Source: Alistipes sp. ZOR0009 (lineage in GTDB: Bacteria > Bacteroidota > Bacteroidia > Bacteroidales > ZOR0009). Taken from it: 35,593 nucleotides of DNA. Where the stretch lies: contig NZ_JTLD01000007.1 in NCBI RefSeq assembly GCF_000798815.1, forward strand, positions 1-35,593. The letters are read 5' to 3'. Below are positions 21,998-30,694 of the stretch, piece by piece. A program made the position numbers and the translations under genes. The stretch's first letter is position 1. Each line of letters opens with the position of its first letter. The notes under the pieces were generated by a model. That model had not been told where the DNA came from. It worked only from the letters and a program-made list of their open reading frames with translations, and ran no database searches.

Positions 21998-24268
21998 ATG
22001 ACAAGAGATAACACAAGTGCAGTAGCAAGAAAGTATGCCTTTTACGGCTTTTCAATCGGATTTGGGATGTGGATTGTGGCTCTGATGGTAGAGGCATTAA
22101 TCTCAAAGCAAGCATTCAACGGTGGATTATTCTGGAATATCCACAAAGGGAATGTTGCGTTTTTCTTCATTGATCTTATTCCTTTTATTCTTGGTTATGG
22201 AGGTTACCGATTAGGGCTGTTTACAGAGCGTAAGAGCAAAGAAATTGAAGCTATTACGAGCAAAAACAAGCAACGAAATCGAGCCCTAATCGATATTGTA
22301 GACAACTTAAAGTGCGGTAATTTTGATGTAAGCAACGATCTTCAAACTCAAGATAAGCTGATTAATTCTATTTTAGACTTGAGAGACTCCCTAAAAAGCA
22401 GCACAGAGGAAGAAAATTCTCGCAAAAAAGAGGATGAACAACGTCACTGGGTTGCGCAAGGACTTGCCAAGTTCGGCGAAATTCTAAGAGCGAACAATGA
22501 TAATATGACAGAGTTGTCGTATAACATTATTAGCCAACTTGTAAAGTACGTTTCGGCCAACCAAGGAGGGCTATATCTTGCGTCTGAAAACGATTTAGGC
22601 TCTCCCGTTTTTGAGATGAAGGCATGCTACGCTTACGAACGCCGTAAATTTGTAGACAAGTTCATAAATTTTGGAGAAGGGCTAGTCGGAGCCTGCGCTA
22701 AAGAAGCCAAAACAATCTATTTAAAAAAAGTTCCGGATACCTACCTTAGCATAACCTCAGGTTTAGGACAAGCAAATCCCAACTTTCTGCTGCTTGTCCC
22801 CTTAAAGTTTAACGACGAAACCCATGGTGTACTAGAGGTAGCATCCTTCAATCAGTTTGACCCTTATGTTGTCGAGTTCATTGAAAAAGTAGCAGAAAGC
22901 ATCGCATCTACCATAGCCAACGTAAAAATCAACCTACGCACAGCAGAACTTCTTCGAGATTCGCAGGAACAGGCAGAAATGCTATCATCTCAAGAAGAAG
23001 AAATGCGACAAAACATGGAAGAACTACAGGCTACACAGGAAGAATCTGTACGTCAAGCAGAAAAATTCCATGGCTACATGAATGCGCTAGATGGAGTACT
23101 TATCCGTGCAGAGTTTGATGCAGAAGGTAACCTTATTTCAGCAAACGACAAGTTTATTGAAAAGATAGAAGCCCCTCATTTTGATGACATTTACGATAAA
23201 AACATCACCTCTTTCGTTCATTCTGATGCTCTATCTGAATTCAGACAAAATTGGGCTAAAGTCGTTGCCGAAAACAAATGGATTGACGGAGAACTAAAAT
23301 GCATAAGTTACATTGACAAAACCATTTACCTATCTGCAACATTAAGCAGAGTCAATCGTAACGATGGAGAAATGGAAAAAGTGCTCCTTCTTGGGATAGA
23401 TATTACCGAAAGAAAAAAGGTTGAGTTCGAATCTAACACCATCATATCCGCAATCAGCAATTCTCTTTTAAAAGCAGAGTTGTCAACAACTGGAGATATG
23501 CTAGCAATAAACGAGCAGCTCAGGAAAGAACTCGCATTAGAAAACTCAGGAGTTATCCATAACATCAATGATTTTATTAACGAACTAGACAAACCTGCCT
23601 TTGAAAAGGCTTGGATGCGACTAATAAACAATGGAATATACGAGGGCGTTGTAAGTTTTACCAGCCATGATAACCAAAGTAAAGCCCTTGATATTAATCT
23701 AATTGCGATAAAAAACTTCAACGATGACATTGTAAAAATAGTTCTAATAGGTACTGATAAGTCGGCCATAAAAGCAGTTGAAGAACGCTATGAGCAGCTT
23801 AACGAAAAAGCCGAACAGTTGGAAGAAACCCTTTCTAAAACAGATGAAGAGCTAAACAAAAGAGTCCGTGAAGTTCGTGAACAGCTAGCTGCCCACTACA
23901 AAGAAGTAGAACGCATTAGAGTGCGCAACGATAAAACGGTTGATAACGCGCCTCTTGCGATTGTCGGATTTAACGCTCAAGGTGTCATTGAGATTTTCAA
24001 CAAAAAGGCCGCCGAAATTTGGGGTTATCAGCCGAATGAAATTATTAACCTCCCAGTAAGCAAACTCTTCCCAAAAGAGCATGTACAAGGAGATGGCTTT
24101 GTTGCAGCAATTTGTGACGTAGACAGAATTAAACCTATTTCGCAAAGGGAAATTGTTGAAATTATTGACAAGAGCAACAATAAGGCAAATGCATTTATAA
24201 CATTAGCAGATGCTCGTGTTGCAAAAGATCATAATTATGTCGCTTATTTTGAAGTTTCAAGCAACTAG
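21998..24268 (+). CDS. Membrane GAF/PAS multi-sensor protein without output domain
   Basis: A 756-aa protein if started at ATG 21998; an in-frame TTG at 21962 is less likely. Two N-terminal transmembrane helices (about 16-34 and 52-75) frame a short periplasmic loop. A GAF domain covers about 155-310, then a coiled coil rich in Q and E (318-355, with MEELQATQEE). Three PAS-like domains follow: about 358-475 (ending LGIDITERKK), 480-590, and 645-755 (DNAPLAIVGFNAQGVIEIFN). A second coiled coil lies at 595-645. No histidine kinase, GGDEF, EAL, phosphatase or methyl-accepting signalling domain is seen. It must act through a partner or by dimer conformation. It follows the porin gene. Confidence 0.85.
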   Translation: MTRDNTSAVARKYAFYGFSIGFGMWIVALMVEALISKQAFNGGLFWNIHKGNVAFFFIDLIPFILGYGGYRLGLFTERKSKEIEAITSKNKQRNRALIDIVDNLKCGNFDVSNDLQTQDKLINSILDLRDSLKSSTEEENSRKKEDEQRHWVAQGLAKFGEILRANNDNMTELSYNIISQLVKYVSANQGGLYLASENDLGSPVFEMKACYAYERRKFVDKFINFGEGLVGACAKEAKTIYLKKVPDTYLSITSGLGQANPNFLLLVPLKFNDETHGVLEVASFNQFDPYVVEFIEKVAESIASTIANVKINLRTAELLRDSQEQAEMLSSQEEEMRQNMEELQATQEESVRQAEKFHGYMNALDGVLIRAEFDAEGNLISANDKFIEKIEAPHFDDIYDKNITSFVHSDALSEFRQNWAKVVAENKWIDGELKCISYIDKTIYLSATLSRVNRNDGEMEKVLLLGIDITERKKVEFESNTIISAISNSLLKAELSTTGDMLAINEQLRKELALENSGVIHNINDFINELDKPAFEKAWMRLINNGIYEGVVSFTSHDNQSKALDINLIAIKNFNDDIVKIVLIGTDKSAIKAVEERYEQLNEKAEQLEETLSKTDEELNKRVREVREQLAAHYKEVERIRVRNDKTVDNAPLAIVGFNAQGVIEIFNKKAAEIWGYQPNEIINLPVSKLFPKEHVQGDGFVAAICDVDRIKPISQREIVEIIDKSNNKANAFITLADARVAKDHNYVAYFEVSSN

Positions 24269-24306
24269 TAAACAGCAATATTAGGATCAAAAAATCAAAA
24301 ATAGTT

Positions 24307-24340
24307 TAGGGTGAGACATGAAATCTCACCCTATTTTTTT
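24307..24340 (+). terminator. Intrinsic terminator after the GAF/PAS gene
   Basis: TAGGGTGAGA (24307-24316) pairs with TCTCACCCTA (24324-24333) over a 7-nt loop, followed by seven T. The T-tract runs into the -33 element of the dnaX promoter. Confidence 0.9.
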
Positions 24341-24367
24341 GAATAACGCCAATGGTTAGTATCTTTG
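24338..24367 (+). promoter_or_regulatory. dnaX promoter
   Basis: TTTG (24338-24341) and TATCTTTG (24360-24367) are separated by 18 bp, close to the Bacteroidetes consensus TTTG / TAnnTTTG. The -7 element covers an in-frame TTG (24365), which shows that the real dnaX start is the ATG at 24395. Confidence 0.65.
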
Positions 24368-24394
24368 TCAAAGAACAAAGATTTTGGACAAAGA

Positions 24395-25501
24395 ATGGGA
24401 GAGTTTATCGTATCGGCACGCAAGTATCGTCCTGCTAGTTTTGACACCGTTGTTGGTCAAGGCTCAATCACATCGACCCTTAAAAACGCCATACAACGCA
24501 AGCAGCTTGCTCATGCCTACCTATTCTGCGGGCCACGCGGGGTTGGGAAAACCACCTGCGCACGTATTTTTGCAAAAACGATCAACTGCTTCAGTCCAAC
24601 CCAGGAAATGGAGCCTTGTGGAGAATGTGAATCGTGCAAAGCCTTTAACGAAGGTCGTTCATATAACATTCACGAACTTGATGCTGCATCAAACAATTCG
24701 GTTGACGATATTCGTACAATAACAGATCAGGTCCGAATCCCCCCTCAAATAGGAAAATACAAGGTTTATATCATCGATGAGGTACACATGCTGTCCTCTG
24801 GTGCATTTAATGCATTCCTTAAAACATTAGAGGAACCGCCTGCTCATGCAATTTTTATTCTTGCAACAACTGAAAAGCACAAAATATTACCAACCATCCT
24901 TTCTCGCTGTCAGATTTATGATTTTAACAGAATGGGGATTGATGATACGGTTAAGTATCTATCCAAAATAGCAGGAAAGGAAGGCATTACCTTTGATGAA
25001 GAGTCGTTAAATATCATTGCACATAAAGCAGACGGTGCGATGCGCGACGCGCTATCCATCTTTGATCAGGTTGTTGCCTACTGTGGAACACATTTAAGCT
25101 ATGCCAAAGTAATTGAAAACCTAAATGTGCTCGATTACGATTACTACTTCCAGCTAACCGATGCCTTTCTTGCCAAAGATCATGTAAAAGCCCTAGTCCT
25201 TTTTGATGATGTACTAGCGAAAGGGTTTGATGCGCTACATTTTATCATAGGATTAAGCGTGCATTTTCGAGATTTATTGGTTTGCAAAGATCCTCAATCA
25301 ACCAAGCTACTCGAAGTTGGTGCCAGTATTGCCAATCGCTACAAGGAACAGGCCGCGAAATGCGCCATTCCATACCTTTATGAGGCACTAGCAACAGCCA
25401 ACCGCTGCGATGTCGGATATCGATCTAGCAGCAACCCTAGACTTCATGTAGAGCTTACTCTTCTTCACCTTTGCTACATCGGTGAAGAAAAAAAAAATTA
25501 G
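24395..25501 (+). CDS. dnaX: DNA polymerase III gamma subunit frame of dnaX
   Basis: ATPase subunit of the clamp loader. The 368-aa zero-frame product holds the whole AAA+ motor: P-loop GPRGVGKT (46-53), zinc module Cys65-x9-Cys75-xx-Cys78-xx-Cys81, DEVH (128-131), SRC (170-172) and domain III to the end. It stops right after a run of ten A residues with codons GAA GAA AAA AAA AAT TAG. The remaining tau-specific part lies in another frame (25482-26195). The short product would be a functional gamma form. ATG 24395 is chosen because the TTG at 24365 lies in the promoter and MGEFIVSARKYRP is the usual N-terminus. Confidence 0.93.
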   Translation: MGEFIVSARKYRPASFDTVVGQGSITSTLKNAIQRKQLAHAYLFCGPRGVGKTTCARIFAKTINCFSPTQEMEPCGECESCKAFNEGRSYNIHELDAASNNSVDDIRTITDQVRIPPQIGKYKVYIIDEVHMLSSGAFNAFLKTLEEPPAHAIFILATTEKHKILPTILSRCQIYDFNRMGIDDTVKYLSKIAGKEGITFDEESLNIIAHKADGAMRDALSIFDQVVAYCGTHLSYAKVIENLNVLDYDYYFQLTDAFLAKDHVKALVLFDDVLAKGFDALHFIIGLSVHFRDLLVCKDPQSTKLLEVGASIANRYKEQAAKCAIPYLYEALATANRCDVGYRSSSNPRLHVELTLLHLCYIGEEKKN

Positions 25502-26195
25502 ACAACGAAATTTAGGTGAATTAATGGGCGGGATTCTGCCTACCCTTACACAAGCAAAAGAAGCAACACCAAACCAAACTCAGCCGAATTCGAACGTAGC
25601 GGCTCAATCATCGAATTCAACACAAAACCTTACATCAAAGCCATCAAGGACTGCTCTTCCATCCTTAAAACGAACACCCTCGTTTTCGGTGAAAAATGCT
25701 ATGGCTGGCAAAGTTTCGGCTCCTTCTGCTGAGAACCAAGTTCAACCAAATACAACAAACTCCAATAATTCAAGCAACTACGACGCATCTGAAGAAGACG
25801 AAGATAATTTCGAAACAACGTTTGAGGAAGTTGAGCTGAATTCCAAAAATTTGGAAAATGCATGGAGTCGATTTGCAGATCATATAAAAACAGCACGTCC
25901 CCGTATTTACCATACGCTACAATCGACAAAGCCCAATCTTATTGATGATACTTTGGTTACTTTTGATGTAGTTAATAGCTCCCAAAAAGAAGACCTTACC
26001 AGCATCAGCAACGAGTTAGTCAACTTTCTAAGACGTTCATTAGGAGCTCCTATACTTGAATTAGAATTTAACGTATCTGACACCGAAAGTCAAAATGCGC
26101 GACCATATACCGTTGAAGAAAAATTCAAGCATATGATCGTAAAAAACCCAGCCCTTCTAAACTTAAAGCAGGCACTAGGTTTAGATTTCGAATAA
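25482..26195 (+). CDS. dnaX: DnaX tau-specific C-terminal part, in the shifted frame
   Basis: An open frame overlapping the end of the gamma frame. It is a Q/N/S/T-rich linker followed by a compact domain (about residues 125-237, WSRFADHIKTARPRIYHTL to LNLKQALGLDFE) that matches the C-terminal domain of Bacteroidetes DnaX tau. It has no start of its own that looks real: the GTG at 25482 lies inside the gamma coding region and ATG 25524 is deep in the linker. To join it, the A10 run must be read as nine or twelve A, giving a protein of about 599 aa with GEEKKIRQRN at the junction. A -1 shift fails, since that frame stops at 25513. Either slippage recoding or a homopolymer error explains this. 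Confidence 0.8.
   Translation: MKKKKIRQRNLGELMGGILPTLTQAKEATPNQTQPNSNVAAQSSNSTQNLTSKPSRTALPSLKRTPSFSVKNAMAGKVSAPSAENQVQPNTTNSNNSSNYDASEEDEDNFETTFEEVELNSKNLENAWSRFADHIKTARPRIYHTLQSTKPNLIDDTLVTFDVVNSSQKEDLTSISNELVNFLRRSLGAPILELEFNVSDTESQNARPYTVEEKFKHMIVKNPALLNLKQALGLDFE
25488..25497 (+). other. A10 slippery run, candidate dnaX recoding site
   Basis: Ten consecutive A residues at the gamma/tau border, immediately followed by the zero-frame stop (TAG, 25499-25501). Long A runs are known to cause RNA polymerase slippage, and dnaX of Thermus thermophilus uses an A9 run for this. E. coli uses ribosomal -1 shifting at A AAA AAG. Confidence 0.7.
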
Positions 26196-26248
26196 AAGAT
26201 CTCCCCTCCATTTAAAAAGAATTAACGTATAGCCCATTAACAATTCAC

Positions 26249-26275
26249 AAATAGCTCCATTCTAGAGCTATTTTT
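26249..26275 (+). terminator. Terminator after dnaX
   Basis: AAATAGCTC (26249-26257) pairs with GAGCTATTT (26265-26273) over a 7-nt loop, ending in a T-tract. The secA -7 element starts 3 bp later. Confidence 0.8.
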
Positions 26276-26277
26276 AC

Positions 26278-26285
26278 TATCTTTG
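26278..26285 (+). promoter_or_regulatory. Candidate -7 element of secA
   Basis: TATCTTTG matches TAnnTTTG, 58 bp before the secA ATG. The -33 region would lie inside the dnaX terminator hairpin. Confidence 0.5.
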
Positions 26286-26343
26286 GTGGCGCTTACTTTA
26301 AGCGTATACATTAAGTGCTCAATATTAAAACATTATAAACGTA

Positions 26344-29300
26344 ATGAGTGTAATTAATTCTCTTTTAAAAGCCTTTTTTGGAGGGAGCAAGTCAGAGCGA
26401 GACATTAAGGAAGTAATGCCTTATGTGAAGCAAGTGATTGAGATCTACCCTACTCTATCTCAAATAAGCAATGATGAGCTTCGTTTGAGAACTCAAAGGC
26501 TACGTGAGATTATCAGAGAACGAATTTCTGGAGAAGAGGACGAAATTTCGAAGCTAAAAACTCAGATGGAGTCAAATGAGATTAGCATCGAAGAAAAGGA
26601 AACCGTATATAACCAGATTGATAAGCTTACCAAACAGGTTGACGAAACTATAGAAGTTGTGCTAATGGAAATTCTTCCAGAAGCATTTGCCATCGTAAAA
26701 GAAACCGCACGACGCTTCAAAGAAAATACCTCTATTGAAGTAACTGCAACGGAGTTTGACCGTAATCTTGCTGCAACAAAAGAAAGTGTTGTAATACAAG
26801 GAGACAAAGCAATTTGGGCTAATAGTTGGATTGCAGGGGGTACCATGATCACGTGGGACATGGTTCACTACGATGTTCAGCTAATTGGGGGTGTTGTTCT
26901 TCACAAAGGAAAAATTGCGGAAATGGCAACTGGTGAAGGGAAAACGCTTGTTGCGACTCTGCCTGTATTCTTAAATGCTTTAGCCGGAAAAGGAGTACAC
27001 GTAGTAACTGTCAACGACTACCTTGCCCGTCGTGACTCGGAATGGATGGGACCTATTTACGAATTCCATGGCCTATCAGTAGACTGTATTGATAAACACG
27101 AGCCACATTCTGCAGCACGCCATGCTGCCTACAGCTGCGATATTACCTTTGGGACAAACAACGAGTTTGGTTTTGACTACCTTCGCGATAACATGTCCTT
27201 TAATCCCGAAGATTTAGTTCAACGCAAGCATCATTTTGCCATAGTCGATGAAGTTGACTCCGTATTAATTGATGATGCCCGTACACCACTTATCATTTCA
27301 GGACCAGTTCCTAAGGGAGAAGATCAGCTATTCAACGATTTTAAGCCTTTCGTAGAAAGACTTTATAATACACAACAAAAGTTAGCAACCCAACTTCTAT
27401 CAGATGCTCGTAAGCTCATCTCTGAAGGAAAATCAGAGGAGGGAGGAAAGCTACTTCTTAGAGTTCACAAGGGGCTTCCTAAATACAAGCCATTGATCAA
27501 GTTCCTTAGCGAAGCGGGAACTAAGCAGCTGCTGCTTAAAACTGAAAACTACTACATGCAGGACAATAACAAGCAAATGCATCTAATTACAGATGACCTT
27601 TACTTTGTTATTGATGAAAAGAATAATTCTGTAGAATTAACAGACAAGGGAATTGACCTAATTTCTAAAACTGTTGATGACAAGCATTTCTTCATACTTC
27701 CTGACATAGGAAGTTCCATTGCAGATATGGAAAAATCCATACAGGATCCACAAGAAAAACTTGCCGCAAAAGACAGCTTACTTGCCGATTACGCCATCAA
27801 GTCAGAACGAGTACATACCGTAAACCAGCTTCTTAAGGCTTACGCAATGTTCGAAAAAGATGATGAATACGTAGTTCTAGACAACAAGGTCAAAATTGTA
27901 GACGAACAAACAGGTCGTATACTAGAAGGACGCCGTTACTCTGATGGCTTACATCAAGCGATTGAGGCAAAAGAAAATGTAAAGGTAGAAGCAGCTACGC
28001 AAACATTTGCAACTGTTACCTTACAAAACTACTTCCGTATGTACCACAAACTCTCGGGGATGACAGGTACAGCAGAAACAGAAGCAGGCGAGCTTTGGTC
28101 AATCTATAAGTTAGACGTTGTTGTAATTCCAACCAATCGCCAGATTCTTCGTAAGGATATGGAAGATATGGTTTACAAAACCAAAAGAGAGAAGTATAAT
28201 GCAGTAATTGATGAGATTGATAACCTGACCAAACAAGGACGCCCTGTGCTTGTGGGTACAACTTCCGTTGAAATCTCAGAGTTACTCTCTCGCATGCTTA
28301 AGCTTCGAGGCATAAAACACAACGTACTGAATGCCAAGCAACATCAGCGCGAAGCCGAAATTGTGGCGGAAGCAGGTCGCTCTAGCCAAGTTACCATTGC
28401 AACCAACATGGCAGGGCGTGGTACAGATATCAAACTTACAGCAGAAGTTAAAGCAGCAGGAGGTTTAGCCATCATAGGAACAGAACGCCATGAGTCCCGT
28501 CGTGTAGATAGGCAGCTTCGCGGTCGTGCTGGTCGTCAAGGAGACCCTGGTACATCATTATTCTACGTTTCGTTGGAAGATGATTTGATGCGACTATTTG
28601 GATCTGATCGTATGTCAAAAATGATGGACAGATTAGGATTAAAGGAGGGTGAAGTTATTCAGCACTCTTGGATTTCTAAATCTATCGAACGAGCACAAAA
28701 GAAAGTTGAAGAGAATAACTTTGGTATCCGTAAGCGTCTTCTAGAGTATGACGATGTAATGAACTCCCAGCGTGAAGTTATTTACACTCGTCGCCGTCAT
28801 GCCCTTTACGGAGAGCGTATTGAAGTTGATATCGACAACATGATGAGCGATTTTTCTGCAACCCTTGCAGATCAGGCTCATGATAAGATGGATTTTGAAG
28901 ACTTCCAGCTAGAGTTAATTCGCTTACTTGGAATTGAGACTTCTATCCAGAACGAAAGCGAGTACAAATCGCTGGGACAGAATGAACTTGGAGACAAAAT
29001 ATACGATGATGTAAAAACGGTTTACGAACGTAGAACCGTTCAGGTTGCTCAGCAAGCATGGCCTGTTATTAAGGATGTTTATGAACACCAAGCAGCACAG
29101 TATCAGAATATTGTTGTTCCTGTAACCGATGGCCATAAAGGTTTTAATGTTCTTTCGAACTTAAAAAAAGCGTACGACACACAAGGCAAGGAAGTTATCA
29201 AGTCGTACTCAAAAACCATCATGCTTGTCACAATAGACGAACACTGGATGGAGCATCTTCGAGAAATGGACGAACTTAAGCAGTCGGTTCAAAACGCAAC

Positions 29301-29643
29301 CTACGAACAGAAAGACCCTCTATTGATTTACAAGTTTGAGTCATACAACTTGTTCAGAACCATGCTTGAGAAAGTTAATAGAGATGTGCTCTCCTCGCTG
29401 CTACGTGGACATATTCCTTTTAGAGAAAACGATGATGAGCAAAAGGAAATGCAACAACAGCGCGAACAAAAAGCGAAAGTGGATCTCAATAGGTTAAATA
29501 CCAGCAGAAAAGACATTAGTTCTGGCGCAAGTGAGCCAAAGCATAATGAACCTATAAAAGTTGGCAAGCAAATTGGAAGAAATGATCCCTGCCCATGCGG
29601 TAGCGGCAAGAAGTTCAAATCTTGTCACGGCAAAAACGAATAA
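26344..29643 (+). CDS. secA: Preprotein translocase ATPase SecA
   Basis: Drives unfolded proteins through SecYEG. The 1099-aa protein has Walker A MATGEGKT (194-201), Walker B DEVD (302-305) with [17 protein letters not shown], the preprotein cross-linking region, and motifs NMAGRGTDI and [10 protein letters not shown] in the second nucleotide fold. A helical wing and scaffold follow, and the C-terminal zinc-binding SEC-C motif [13 protein letters not shown] (Cys1083, Cys1085, Cys1094, His1095) contacts SecB or ribosome. Two insertions (about 60-100, and a long one in NBD1 around 330-400) make it longer than E. coli SecA, as is usual in Bacteroidetes. ATG 26344 gives the usual amphipathic N-terminus. 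Confidence 0.97.
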   Translation: MSVINSLLKAFFGGSKSERDIKEVMPYVKQVIEIYPTLSQISNDELRLRTQRLREIIRERISGEEDEISKLKTQMESNEISIEEKETVYNQIDKLTKQVDETIEVVLMEILPEAFAIVKETARRFKENTSIEVTATEFDRNLAATKESVVIQGDKAIWANSWIAGGTMITWDMVHYDVQLIGGVVLHKGKIAEMATGEGKTLVATLPVFLNALAGKGVHVVTVNDYLARRDSEWMGPIYEFHGLSVDCIDKHEPHSAARHAAYSCDITFGTNNEFGFDYLRDNMSFNPEDLVQRKHHFAIVDEVDSVLIDDARTPLIISGPVPKGEDQLFNDFKPFVERLYNTQQKLATQLLSDARKLISEGKSEEGGKLLLRVHKGLPKYKPLIKFLSEAGTKQLLLKTENYYMQDNNKQMHLITDDLYFVIDEKNNSVELTDKGIDLISKTVDDKHFFILPDIGSSIADMEKSIQDPQEKLAAKDSLLADYAIKSERVHTVNQLLKAYAMFEKDDEYVVLDNKVKIVDEQTGRILEGRRYSDGLHQAIEAKENVKVEAATQTFATVTLQNYFRMYHKLSGMTGTAETEAGELWSIYKLDVVVIPTNRQILRKDMEDMVYKTKREKYNAVIDEIDNLTKQGRPVLVGTTSVEISELLSRMLKLRGIKHNVLNAKQHQREAEIVAEAGRSSQVTIATNMAGRGTDIKLTAEVKAAGGLAIIGTERHESRRVDRQLRGRAGRQGDPGTSLFYVSLEDDLMRLFGSDRMSKMMDRLGLKEGEVIQHSWISKSIERAQKKVEENNFGIRKRLLEYDDVMNSQREVIYTRRRHALYGERIEVDIDNMMSDFSATLADQAHDKMDFEDFQLELIRLLGIETSIQNESEYKSLGQNELGDKIYDDVKTVYERRTVQVAQQAWPVIKDVYEHQAAQYQNIVVPVTDGHKGFNVLSNLKKAYDTQGKEVIKSYSKTIMLVTIDEHWMEHLREMDELKQSVQNATYEQKDPLLIYKFESYNLFRTMLEKVNRDVLSSLLRGHIPFRENDDEQKEMQQQREQKAKVDLNRLNTSRKDISSGASEPKHNEPIKVGKQIGRNDPCPCGSGKKFKSCHGKNE

Positions 29644-29659
29644 TTCCACAATATGTGTA

Positions 29660-29688
29660 GCGACCTGTAGAAAACAGGTCGCTTTTTT
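29660..29688 (+). terminator. Intrinsic terminator after secA
   Basis: GCGACCTGT (29660-29668) pairs with ACAGGTCGC (29674-29682) over a 5-nt loop, then six T. Confidence 0.92.
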
Positions 29689-29898
29689 ATTCCCATAATG
29701 TAGAATTTAATCAACATAACTCAACTGAAATAGCAGAAGATTTACAGTGCAATTATTTTTTTAAGCCTCTAAATTTATGATACCTAATAAAGTGGATATA
29801 CTATCGATCAAAAAAAGTATATCTAGTAAAAAAGGCATAATAATTGTACTTCTTTACACAAAGAGAGTTTAAAATTGCCCCATTTTTCACACAACAAT

Positions 29899-29937
29899 AA
29901 AATAGCAGGGAGTCAGAATGACAACCTGCTATTTTTC
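29899..29937 (+). terminator. Orphan two-tier hairpin with T-tract
   Basis: AAATAGCAGG (29900-29909) pairs with CCTGCTATTT (29925-29934), with a nested GTCA/TGAC stem inside, and TTTTTCTTTT follows on the plus strand. The only plus-strand gene upstream, secA, already has a terminator about 210 bp earlier, so this may end a small RNA or be a back-up. Confidence 0.55.
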
Positions 29938-29949
29938 TTTTCTATAAAT

Positions 29950-29981
29950 AAAAAAGCACGCCTATTTCACAATAGTCGTGC
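29950..29981 (-). terminator. Terminator of the 30033 gene
   Basis: On the minus strand GCACG-CTATT pairs with AATAG-CGTGC, then six T. It lies about 50 nt after the stop codon. Confidence 0.75.
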
Positions 29982-30032
29982 AGTTCCAAATAATAAAATT
30001 ACTTGCTTATTACAAACTGAAAAAATCTTCTG

Positions 30033-30431
30033 CTATTTTGTCTGCGTCAAATTTATTTTGACAGATTTATCTTTTGTTGTCCAATTAATTAAATCTGTAG
30101 AAATAAAGACCTCTGATACTTCATATTTATTTTCAACCTTATAGATTAAATGTGCTGTAGCCAGTCCGGTTTGCTCATCTTTGGTTACGTCCATTTTTTC
30201 TATTGCAATCTTACAACACTGCTCATCACTAGCATTTTGAGTTACATCATTATCTGTTCCTATTAAAAGAGGTAAACACTCTCCCTTACTATTGGAATGG
30301 AACAAAACCTTTAAATTTGCGTCATTTAAAGACTTTCTAATAAAATAAGCCTCGGTTCTACTTAGTTCTGCACTTGCCGATAAACCTACCAGTAGAAATA
30401 AGCCTACAAATAACATACTAACTGCTCTCAT
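30033..30431 (-). CDS. Small secreted hypothetical protein
   Basis: A 132-aa protein with a clear signal peptide (1-21, MRAVSMLFVGLFLLVGLSASA). The mature part is small, soluble and mixed alpha/beta, with a Cys-Cys pair (EQCCKIA) and a single cysteine (GECLP), so a periplasmic disulfide is possible. I do not recognise the family. It has its own terminator, no same-strand neighbour within 250 bp, and looks like a single-gene transcript. Upstream TATACTTG on the minus strand is one mismatch from the -7 consensus. Confidence 0.7.
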   Translation of the reverse strand: MRAVSMLFVGLFLLVGLSASAELSRTEAYFIRKSLNDANLKVLFHSNSKGECLPLLIGTDNDVTQNASDEQCCKIAIEKMDVTKDEQTGLATAHLIYKVENKYEVSEVFISTDLINWTTKDKSVKINLTQTK

Positions 30432-30640
30432 GATTTCCCGTTTTTTTATTTGACTTAACTACACGTTAAACCAAGTATAATAGTCACAACTAAATGGGAA
30501 TACCGCGGTTATTTTTGCCTAAATTGTGCGCTTTTATATTAGTTCAATCATAAGACGTGATTAAAGTAGATTCGTTACATACTTGATGTCAATTATCAAA
30601 CTCATTAACAACTATCACCTGATATTAGCTTCCATTAAAT

Positions 30641-30668
30641 AAAAAAAGATAGCCTGTGCTAGACTATC
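30641..30668 (-). terminator. Intrinsic terminator after uvrB
   Basis: On the minus strand GATAGTCT pairs with AGGCTATC (one G-U) over AGCAC, followed by seven T. It lies 27 bp past the uvrB stop. Confidence 0.85.
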
Positions 30669-30694
30669 CTTTTAAATATACACTCCGCAAAAAT

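Larger units (their letters stand above)
29690..30032. other. Intergenic stretch of about 340 bp after secA
   Basis: No convincing gene. It contains an 8-bp inverted repeat GATATACT/AGTATATC (29795-29802, 29816-29823), a two-tier hairpin with T-tract (29899-29937) and a terminator for the minus-strand gene (29950-29981). An open frame at 29875-30144 on the plus strand overlaps the real gene on the other strand and looks spurious. Confidence 0.6.

Noticed and set aside
25482-26195. An independent gene downstream of dnaX
   Set aside because: Its conserved domain is the tau C-terminus, it overlaps the dnaX frame, and it has no convincing start or promoter of its own.
24395-26195. dnaX as a plain pseudogene
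   Set aside because: It is essential, both parts keep conserved domains, and the break sits exactly on a ten-A run known to permit slippage. A sequencing error in the run remains possible.
29875-30144. 89-aa plus-strand open frame
   Set aside because: It overlaps the secreted protein gene and two hairpins; composition is non-coding.
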